Shown here piece by piece: positions 1-4,659 of a stretch of 7,466 bases of DNA. Under the pieces are notes generated by a model. That model was not told where the DNA came from. It worked only from the letters and a program-made list of their open reading frames with translations, and did not search any database. This DNA is from a bacterium (lineage in GTDB: Bacteria; Chloroflexota; Dormibacteria; UBA8260; Bog-877), in NCBI GenBank assembly GCA_021817025.1, contig JAKAWF010000158.1, forward strand, positions 1-7,466, given 5' to 3'. Made by a program: the position numbers and the translations under genes. Each line of letters begins with the position of its first letter. The first letter of the stretch is position 1.

Positions 1-2
1 AC

Positions 3-359
3 GAGCTCCTTCCTGGCGTCCATCTCGTGGCCTCGCTGGCAAAGCGCTGGCTGCTCGGCACCCACCAGGGAGGCGTGAAGCCCGGCCACTTGCAGGCGTA
101 CCTCGACGAGTTCTGCTTCCGCTTCAACCGCAGGCGCTCTCGAGCCCGGGGCATGCTCTTCTACCGGCTGCTCGAACAGTCGGTCGAGGCCGGGCCACGC
201 ACGTACCGCTCGCTCGTGGCGGTACCGGGATCGACCAGGAAGACGATGCCAGTGCCACCGCCGGACAAGCGGGTGCACTGCGACAGCTTGGCGGGACCGC
301 CCCTCGACCGGCCGTGGCGCCAGGGTACCTTCCGGGGAGCGACTATCTGGCTACTGTAA
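3..359 (+). CDS. IS1595-family (ISXO2-like) transposase, C-terminal part only
   Basis: The reading frame is open from the left window edge, so the gene begins outside the window and only the last 118 or so residues are visible. They contain the hallmark end of IS1595/ISXO2-like DDE transposases: LPGVHLVASLAKRWLLGTH, then HLQAYLDEFCFRFNRRRSRA, then MLFYRLLEQ. In the family this segment follows the catalytic core, and the upstream catalytic residues are not in the window. A GTG at 27 is an internal codon, not a credible start, because the family match continues upstream of it. After the TYRSLVA stretch (near 206-226) the last 45 residues look unlike any conserved domain and are probably read-through toward the element's right end. 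The element would move an IS by cut-and-paste or copy-paste transposition. Whether it is intact and active cannot be judged here. The family call is solid; the exact subgroup is not. Confidence 0.85.
   Translation, partial: ELLPGVHLVASLAKRWLLGTHQGGVKPGHLQAYLDEFCFRFNRRRSRARGMLFYRLLEQSVEAGPRTYRSLVAVPGSTRKTMPVPPPDKRVHCDSLAGPPLDRPWRQGTFRGATIWLL
339..358. repeat. Candidate right terminal inverted repeat of the IS1595-type element
   Basis: The last bases of the transposase frame, around the stop codon, contain GACTATCTGGCTACTGTA. Transposase frames of this kind often run close to the right end of the element, and the sequence changes character just after it. The assignment rests on position only. 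The matching left end lies outside the window, and no flanking 8-bp target duplication can be verified. Confidence 0.25.
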
Positions 360-413
360 TGAGATGGAGAACCATTTACCGAGAAACGATGTCAAGCCCG
401 CTTCACCTGGGGC

Positions 414-433
414 GCTCAGAACAGGAGCTGAGC
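414..433. repeat. Short inverted repeat in the IS-tRNA gap
   Basis: GCTCAG (414-419) and CTGAGC (428-433) form a perfect 6-bp stem with an 8-nt loop. It is one of three small hairpins in the gene-free interval 360-526. It has no T-tract, so it is not a typical intrinsic terminator. It may be a remnant of the tRNA flank or chance. Confidence 0.3.
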
Positions 434-461
434 TTCCGATAGGAGACTTCAACGCCTGTCT

Positions 462-479
462 GACCTGCGGATCCAGGTC
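462..479. repeat. Short inverted repeat within a repeated GTCTGACC motif
   Basis: GACCTG (462-467) and CAGGTC (474-479) form a perfect 6-bp stem around a 6-nt loop. The octamer GTCTGACC occurs twice in direct orientation, at 458-465 and 477-484, so the hairpin sits between two direct repeats. No function is recognised. Confidence 0.3.
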
Positions 480-502
480 TGACCGCTGACCAACCCACAA
501 GT

Positions 503-517
503 CGGCGTCTCGCGCCG
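503..517 (-). terminator. Possible hairpin terminator downstream of tRNA-Val
   Basis: CGGCG (503-507) and CGCCG (513-517) form a perfect GC-only 5-bp stem with a 5-nt loop, beginning 9 nt past the CCA end of the - strand tRNA gene. The sequence that follows on the - strand (ACTTGTGGGTTG) has only scattered T residues. It is therefore at best a weak intrinsic terminator or a processing boundary. The call relies mainly on position. Confidence 0.25.
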
Positions 518-526
518 TGACAACTG

Positions 527-603
527 TGGTGGGCGCACCAGGAGTCGAACCTGGGGCCTCTACCGTGTCAGGGTAGCGCTCTAACCACCTGAGCTATGCG
601 CCC
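527..603 (-). tRNA. tRNA-Val with anticodon GAC
   Basis: Read on the - strand, this 77-nt sequence folds into a complete cloverleaf. The acceptor stem is GGGCGCA paired with TGCGCCC. The D arm is GCTC/GAGC, the anticodon stem CTACC/GGTAG, and the T arm CCAGG/CCTGG around TTCGACT. The anticodon loop is CTGACAC, giving anticodon GAC (567-569 on the + strand), which reads valine codons GUC and GUU. Discriminator base A (530) and the 3' CCA (527-529) are encoded in the DNA. The gene is transcribed away from thrS, and its 3' end faces the IS1595-type remnant. All stems pair fully, so the gene looks functional. Confidence 0.97.
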
Positions 604-625
604 GCAGCCGTTCGGAGGTGCCCGG

Positions 626-631
626 ATTATA
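626..631 (-). promoter_or_regulatory. -10 box of the tRNA-Val promoter
   Basis: On the - strand this is a perfect TATAAT in otherwise very GC-rich DNA, with 22 nt between it and the first base of the tRNA. That distance fits a start site near 619 and a short 5' leader removed by RNase P. No recognisable TTGACA-like -35 element is present at 16-18 bp spacing, so the call rests on the -10 match and its position. Confidence 0.55.
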
Positions 632-673
632 AGCTCCGCCGGGAGCCGCTCCGGGGGCGCCAGCCGCGCCCCC

Positions 674-679
674 TACAAT
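674..679 (+). promoter_or_regulatory. -10 box of the thrS promoter, near-leaderless
   Basis: TACAAT differs from the consensus TATAAT at one position and is an A/T island in GC-rich DNA. Only 12 nt separate it from the thrS ATG at 692, which puts the expected transcription start near 685-687. The mRNA leader would then be about 5-7 nt, and no Shine-Dalgarno sequence precedes the ATG. A -35 element is not evident. Confidence 0.5.
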
Positions 680-691
680 CGTGCTCAGAGA

Positions 692-2431
692 ATGTCTGCC
701 CCCACCCTCGACCTCGAGGTCCTCCGTCACAGCACCGCTCATCTGATGGCGGCGGCGGTGTGCGAGCTCTTCCCCGGGGCGGAGTATGGGATCGGGCCCT
801 CGATCGAGGACGGCTTCTACTACGACTTCCTGCTCCCCGGAGGGGAGCGCTTCAGCGACGACGACCTGCCTGCGATCGAGGCTCGGATGGGCGAGATCCA
901 GGCCCGGCACTCCCAGTACCTCCGCAGCGAGCTCTCCCGCGGGGATGCCCTTGAGGAATTCCGACGCCGCCGGCAGCGCTTCAAGGTCGAGCTGATCGAG
1001 AGGATCGCGGAGGGGGAGGTGATCAGCTGCTATCAGACCGGTGACTTCTTCGATCTCTGCCGCGGGCCCCACGTTTCCGAGGCAGGGGAGATTCCCGCCT
1101 TCAAGCTGCTCCACACGGCGGGCGCCTACTGGCACGGGGACGAGACCCAGCCCATGCTCCAGCGGATCTACGGGACCGCCTGGAACAGCCAGGCCGAGCT
1201 GGACCTCCACCTCGAGCGCCTGGAAATGGCCCGCAAGCGGGATCACCGCCGTCTGGGCCGCGAGCTGGACCTCTTCTCCATGTCGGACGAGCTCGGCGGC
1301 GGCTTGGTGCTCTGGCATCCCAACGGCGCCACCGTGAGAACGGTGATCGAGGACTACTGGCGGCGCGAGCACCGCCGGCGCGGGTACCAGCTGGTCTACA
1401 CGCCGCACGTGGCTCGTGAGCACCTCTGGGAGACCAGCGGTCATCTCGGGTTCTTCGCCGACGAGATGTACGGACCGATGGAGGTGGAGGGGGAGCGCTA
1501 CCGGATCAAGCCCATGAGCTGCCCCTTTCACATCCTCATCTTCAGCTCCCGCCGGCGCAGCTACCGAGAGCTGCCGATGAGGCTGGCGGAACTGGCCTCG
1601 GTCTACCGCTTCCAGCGCAGCGGGACCCTGCACGGGCTGTTGCGGGTCCGGGGCTTCACCCAGGACGACGCCCACATCTTCTGTGCGCCCGAGCAGGCCG
1701 AGGCCGAGGTGGCCGGGGTGTTGGACATGGTCCAGGAGATGATGGCGCGCTTCGGCTTCGAGCAAGTGGAGATCGACCTCAGCACCAAGCCCAGCAAGGC
1801 GGCCGGCCAAGACGAGATGTGGGAGCTGGCGGAGGCGGCGCTGGAGCGGGCGATCCGCAGTCGCGGCCTCGAATTCAAGCTCAATCCCGGCGAGGGGGCC
1901 TTCTACGGGCCCAAGGTCGATGTCCACATCCGGGATGCGATGGGCCGGCGCTGGCAGTGCGCCACTGTCCAGTTCGACTTCAACCAGCCAGAGCGGTTCG
2001 GCTTGGAGTTCATCGGGGCCGACGGCTTGGCCCACCGTCCCATGATGGTCCATCGCACCCTGCTGGGATCCCTGGAGCGGTTCTTCGGAGTGCTGCTGGA
2101 GCACTACGGCGGCGCGCTGCCGGTATGGCTCAGTCCCGTCCAGGTTCAGCTGATCACGGTCAGCGACGATCAGCTCGACTATGCTTTGGGGGTGGCAGCC
2201 AGGCTGGAGCAGGCAGGATTGAGAGCCGAGGTCCCCGACCGACCCGGGGAGCGGATGCAGGCCAAGATTCGCGATGGAGAGTTGGCCAAGGTTCCCTATC
2301 TGGCGGTGGTCGGCAAGCGGGAGGTCGAGGCCGGCACCGTCAATCTCAGGAGCACCAGGGGCGGGGAGCAGATGGGGCTCGGGATCGACGACCTGATCGA
2401 ACGGCTCCGCCGCGAGGCTGAACAGTCCTGA
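692..2431 (+). CDS. thrS: Threonyl-tRNA synthetase, TGS-less form
   Basis: Cytoplasmic class II synthetase that attaches threonine to tRNA-Thr using ATP. The predicted protein has 579 residues, against 642 in E. coli, because the N-terminal TGS domain is absent. It begins almost directly with the editing domain. The editing-site residues are visible: HSTAH (H13, H17) and the CRGPHV motif (C123, H127), which hydrolyse mischarged Ser-tRNA-Thr. The catalytic core spans about 190-475, with motif 1 proline P238, motif 2 around R306 and motif 3 around R463. The expected zinc ligands are C277 (KPMSCPFH), H328 (DDAHIFC) and H454 (MVHRTLLG). The anticodon-binding domain covers about 478-575. Motif 2 reads YRFQRSGTLHG, with Q308 where Glu is usual. 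The start at ATG 692 is preferred because upstream in-frame codons run through the tRNA and promoter and encode nothing TGS-like. It is the first gene of the translation cluster. Confidence 0.97.
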   Translation: MSAPTLDLEVLRHSTAHLMAAAVCELFPGAEYGIGPSIEDGFYYDFLLPGGERFSDDDLPAIEARMGEIQARHSQYLRSELSRGDALEEFRRRRQRFKVELIERIAEGEVISCYQTGDFFDLCRGPHVSEAGEIPAFKLLHTAGAYWHGDETQPMLQRIYGTAWNSQAELDLHLERLEMARKRDHRRLGRELDLFSMSDELGGGLVLWHPNGATVRTVIEDYWRREHRRRGYQLVYTPHVAREHLWETSGHLGFFADEMYGPMEVEGERYRIKPMSCPFHILIFSSRRRSYRELPMRLAELASVYRFQRSGTLHGLLRVRGFTQDDAHIFCAPEQAEAEVAGVLDMVQEMMARFGFEQVEIDLSTKPSKAAGQDEMWELAEAALERAIRSRGLEFKLNPGEGAFYGPKVDVHIRDAMGRRWQCATVQFDFNQPERFGLEFIGADGLAHRPMMVHRTLLGSLERFFGVLLEHYGGALPVWLSPVQVQLITVSDDQLDYALGVAARLEQAGLRAEVPDRPGERMQAKIRDGELAKVPYLAVVGKREVEAGTVNLRSTRGGEQMGLGIDDLIERLRREAEQS

Positions 2432-2468
2432 GCGGCGCGGGACCGGACGCAGGGGCCAGGCCTCCGCG

Positions 2469-2477
2469 TGATAGCAT
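2469..2477 (+). promoter_or_regulatory. Candidate extended -10 promoter ahead of infC
   Basis: The thrS-infC gap (2432-2513) contains TGATAGCAT, which fits the extended -10 pattern TGnTAnnnT. It would start transcription near 2484 and give a leader of about 30 nt carrying the infC ribosome binding site. No clear -35 is seen. It would allow infC and the downstream genes to be made independently of thrS. Confidence 0.35.
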
Positions 2478-2498
2478 CGGCAACTCAAAGGCACTCTG

Positions 2499-2505
2499 AA
2501 GGAGG
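2499..2505 (+). promoter_or_regulatory. Strong ribosome binding site that fixes the infC start at ATA
   Basis: AAGGAGG is a near-perfect Shine-Dalgarno match and the best in the window. It lies 8 nt upstream of the ATA codon at 2514. No ATG, GTG or TTG in the infC frame lies at a usable distance from it; the only in-frame alternative nearby, CTG at 2496, precedes the site. Confidence 0.8.
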
Positions 2506-2513
2506 GCGCGTCC

Positions 2514-3080
2514 ATAGCGTTTCGCGAGCTGCGCATCAACGACCAGATCCGGATCCCGTCGCTCCGGCTTTTCGACGACACCACGGACGAGGCGATCGGC
2601 ATCGTCACCCTGGCTGAGGCGCAGGGGATGGCCCAGGAGCGAGGGCTGGACCTGGTGGAGGTCGCGCCGCAGGCTCAGCCCCCCGTGTGCCGACTGATGG
2701 ACTATGGGCGTTTCAAGTTCGAGGCCCTCAAGCGCGAGAAGGAGGCTCGGCGCGAGCACAACGCCATCAGGCTCAAGGAGATGAAACTCCGGCCCAAGAT
2801 CAGCGAGCATGACTTCCAGACCAAGTACGGCTACGTGCGGCACTTCCTGGAGGAGGGCGACAAGGTAAAACTCACTATCATGTTCAGGGGGCGCGAGCTG
2901 GTCCACCAGGAAATCGGGCGGGCGCTGCTGCAGCGGCTGGCCGAGGAGGTCAAGGACGTGGCCTTGGTGGAGCGCCTGCCCCTGCTGGAGGGGCGCAATA
3001 TGATCATGATTCTCAACCCACTTCCGAAAAAGCAGGCTAAGGGAGACGCCAAGGACGATGCCCAAAATACGCAGCCATAA
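2514..3080 (+). CDS. infC: Translation initiation factor IF-3, predicted ATA start
   Basis: IF3 binds the 30S subunit, blocks premature joining of the 50S subunit and enforces selection of proper start codons and initiator tRNA. Starting at ATA 2514, the product has 188 residues (E. coli IF3 has 180). The N-domain opens with the family hallmark LRINDQIRIPSLRLF at residues 6-20, then has GLDLVEVAPQAQPPVCRLMDYGRFKFE near 44-70. The linker to about 90 is rich in charged residues, and the C-domain runs to about 170 with FLEEGDKVKLTIMFRGRE and the final GRNMIMILNP. A start at the internal ATG 2628 would delete the first 38 residues, including the conserved RIN motif, so it is rejected. Rare starts (AUU, AUC, AUA, CUG) are typical of infC and underlie IF3 autoregulation. 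The last residues are a charged tail encoded over the start of rpmI. Confidence 0.95.
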   Translation: MAFRELRINDQIRIPSLRLFDDTTDEAIGIVTLAEAQGMAQERGLDLVEVAPQAQPPVCRLMDYGRFKFEALKREKEARREHNAIRLKEMKLRPKISEHDFQTKYGYVRHFLEEGDKVKLTIMFRGRELVHQEIGRALLQRLAEEVKDVALVERLPLLEGRNMIMILNPLPKKQAKGDAKDDAQNTQP

Positions 3081-3261
3081 GGGGACCCAGAAGCGGTTCC
3101 GTCTGTCCGGCACCGGCAAGCTGCTGCGCCGGGGCGCCTTCCGGTCACACCTGCTCGAGCACAAGTCCGCCAAGCGCAAGCGCGGCTACGCCCAGGTGAA
3201 GGCGGTCACCTCAGGTGATGCCAAGTCGATCCGGCGCAACGCGCCCTACCTGAAGGGCTGA
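3058..3261 (+). CDS. rpmI: 50S ribosomal protein L35 (bL35)
   Basis: Small, highly basic 67-residue protein of the large ribosomal subunit, the normal length for the family. It starts MPKIRSHKGTQKRFRLSGTG and continues with the basic run KSAKRKRG near residues 45-52 and the family-typical ending DAKSIRRNAPYL. The ATG at 3058 lies inside infC in another frame, giving a 23-nt overlap. A GGGAG-type ribosome site (3039-3045, AAGGGAG) lies 12 nt upstream within infC, so translation is probably coupled to infC. The order infC-rpmI-rplT is the standard one. Confidence 0.97.
   Translation: MPKIRSHKGTQKRFRLSGTGKLLRRGAFRSHLLEHKSAKRKRGYAQVKAVTSGDAKSIRRNAPYLKG
3252..3257 (+). promoter_or_regulatory. Ribosome binding site of rplT inside the rpmI end
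   Basis: GAAGGG lies 7 nt before the rplT ATG and overlaps the last codons of rpmI. It supports the chosen rplT start and close coupling of the two ribosomal protein genes. Confidence 0.5.
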
Positions 3262-3264
3262 GCG

Positions 3265-3627
3265 ATGGCCAGGGTCAAGCGCGGGGTAACCGCCCGCAAG
3301 CGTCACAAGCGGATCCTCGAACTCGCCTCGGGTCTGACCGGCACCCACAACCGTCTCTTTCGACCCGCCAACGAGGCGGTCCTGCACTCGCTCGCCTACC
3401 AGTATCGCGACCGGCGCAAGCGCAAGGGGGACTTCCGTCGGCTCTGGATCGCGCGCATCAACGCCGCCTCCAGGCAGGCCGGGATTCCCTACAGCCGCTT
3501 CATGGCCGCCCTCGACAAGGCCGGGGTGGAGATCTCCCGCAAGCAGCTCTCGGAGATGGCGGCGCGCGATCCTGGAGCTTTCGAGCAGCTGATCGCCGTG
3601 GCCCGGGAGACCGTGACTCCGAAGTGA
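3265..3627 (+). CDS. rplT: 50S ribosomal protein L20 (bL20)
   Basis: L20 binds 23S rRNA directly and is needed early in 50S assembly. In several bacteria it also represses its own operon. The 120-residue product has the typical length and begins MARVKRGVTARKRHKRILEL. The core signature YRDRRKRKGDFRRLWIARIN lies near 47-66, followed by YSRFMAALDKAGVEISRKQL near 76-95 and the usual DPGAFEQL near the end. The segment at about 21-36 reads ASGLTGTHNRLFRPAN, whereas the family usually has a more basic KGYRGRRSRLFRRAK-like stretch, so a few rRNA-contacting basic residues appear to be missing. The ATG lies 3 nt after the rpmI stop. The stop codon overlaps the GTG start of pheS as GTGA. Confidence 0.97.
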   Translation: MARVKRGVTARKRHKRILELASGLTGTHNRLFRPANEAVLHSLAYQYRDRRKRKGDFRRLWIARINAASRQAGIPYSRFMAALDKAGVEISRKQLSEMAARDPGAFEQLIAVARETVTPK

Positions 3628-4658
3628 CCGGAGACGACCTCCAGGAGCTGGCGCGAGGGGCCATGGAGGAGATCGCCGGGGCGCCCGACCTGGATCAGCT
3701 GGAGCTGGTCAGGCGGAAGTACCTGGCCCGCCACGGGGGGCTGATCTCGGCTGGGGCGGGCGAGCTGGCGCAGGCCCAGGGGGTCATCAGAGCGGAGCTG
3801 GGACGCGCCTTCAACTCCGCCAAGCTGTCGGTGCAGGCGGCGTTGCAGGCCCGCCAGCTGGAGCTGGCGTCGGTGGGCCAGTCGGCCGAGGCCGACCGAG
3901 AGTGGCTGGACCTCAGCCATCCCGGCGGTGACCTGGATCGGGGGCACCAGCATCCGGTGGCCCGGCTGGTGCGCGAGATCGAGGACATCATGGCCCATCT
4001 CGGCTACGAGTCGGTGCGGGGCCCCGAGGTGGAGGACGACCTGCACAACTTCCAGCTCCTGAACATGCCCCCGGAGCATCCCGCCCGGGACACCCACGAC
4101 ACGTTCTATCTGGCTGGGGCAGAGCCCGCGTGGTTGCTGCGGACGCACACCTCGCCGGTGCAGATGCGGACCATGCTCGGGGGCAAGCCCCCGTTCCGGA
4201 TCATCGTTCCCGGCAGGGTGGCCAGGAGGGACAACCCCGACCCCACTCACAACCCGGTCTTCCACCAGGTCGAGGGGCTGTGCGTCGACCACGGGGTGAC
4301 CGTCGGCGACCTGAAGGGCACCTTGGAGTATCTGCTGCGGGCACTCTTCGGAGCGGAGCGCAGAGTCCGGTTGCGGGCGAGCTTCTTCCCCTACACCGAG
4401 CCCAGCCTGGAGGCGGACGTGGCCTGCGGCCTCTGCCAGGGCGCGGGCTGCCGGAGCTGCCTGGGCAAGGGCTGGATGGAGATTCTGGGGTCCGGCATGG
4501 TCCATCCCCAGGTGCTCCGCAACGGCGGGGTCGACCCGGAAGAGTACAGCGGGTTCGCCTTCGGCATGGGCCCCGACAGGATCGCGGTCCTGCGCTACGG
4601 CCTGCCGGACGTGCGCGAGCTCTACGAGAACGACCTGCGCCTGCTGGAGTGTTTCTGA
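3624..4658 (+). CDS. pheS: Phenylalanyl-tRNA synthetase alpha subunit
   Basis: Catalytic subunit of the heterotetrameric (alpha-beta)2 class II synthetase that charges tRNA-Phe. The 344-residue product has an N-terminal coiled-coil arm (about 1-90), then the catalytic domain. Visible landmarks are HPARDTHDTFYL at 152-163, LLRTHTSPVQMR at 171-182, motif 2 GRVARRDNPDPTHNPVFHQ at 197-215, and motif 3 GFAFGMGPDRIAVLRYG at 310-326. Between them, C268, C271, C276 and C279 form a CxxCx4CxxC cluster, common in bacterial PheS of this type and possibly structural or metal-binding. The GTG start overlaps the rplT stop (GTGA). The later ATG at 3663 would trim the tRNA-binding arm by 13 residues and is less likely. 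There is no strong ribosome site, so translational coupling is expected. Confidence 0.97.
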   Translation: MTGDDLQELARGAMEEIAGAPDLDQLELVRRKYLARHGGLISAGAGELAQAQGVIRAELGRAFNSAKLSVQAALQARQLELASVGQSAEADREWLDLSHPGGDLDRGHQHPVARLVREIEDIMAHLGYESVRGPEVEDDLHNFQLLNMPPEHPARDTHDTFYLAGAEPAWLLRTHTSPVQMRTMLGGKPPFRIIVPGRVARRDNPDPTHNPVFHQVEGLCVDHGVTVGDLKGTLEYLLRALFGAERRVRLRASFFPYTEPSLEADVACGLCQGAGCRSCLGKGWMEILGSGMVHPQVLRNGGVDPEEYSGFAFGMGPDRIAVLRYGLPDVRELYENDLRLLECF

Positions 4659-4659
4659 G

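Noticed and set aside
360..526. Small gene or CRISPR-like repeats between the transposase and tRNA
   Set aside because: No credible coding frame is visible, and the repeats are 8 bp or shorter, with no regular spacing.
596..691. Upstream ATG (596) as thrS start, adding 32 residues
   Set aside because: The extension runs through the tRNA acceptor stem and both -10 boxes and encodes no TGS-like sequence.
604..691. T-box riboswitch upstream of thrS
   Set aside because: The interval is too short, has no T-box-like conserved sequence or terminator, and the likely promoter lies just before the ATG.
581..2608. 675-codon open frame on the - strand opposite thrS
   Set aside because: It is a shadow of thrS in GC-rich DNA, overlaps the tRNA gene, has low-complexity composition rich in Leu, Pro, Ala and Gly, and matches no family.
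2628..2630. ATG 2628 as infC start
   Set aside because: It would remove 38 residues including the conserved RIN motif of the IF3 N-domain and ignore the strong ribosome site at 2499-2505.
3058..3080. Frameshift or sequencing error at the infC-rpmI overlap
   Set aside because: Both proteins are complete with family-typical ends and starts, so the overlap looks genuine.
3663..3665. ATG 3663 as pheS start
   Set aside because: It would trim the N-terminal arm; the GTG at 3624 gives the expected length and a typical coupled overlap.
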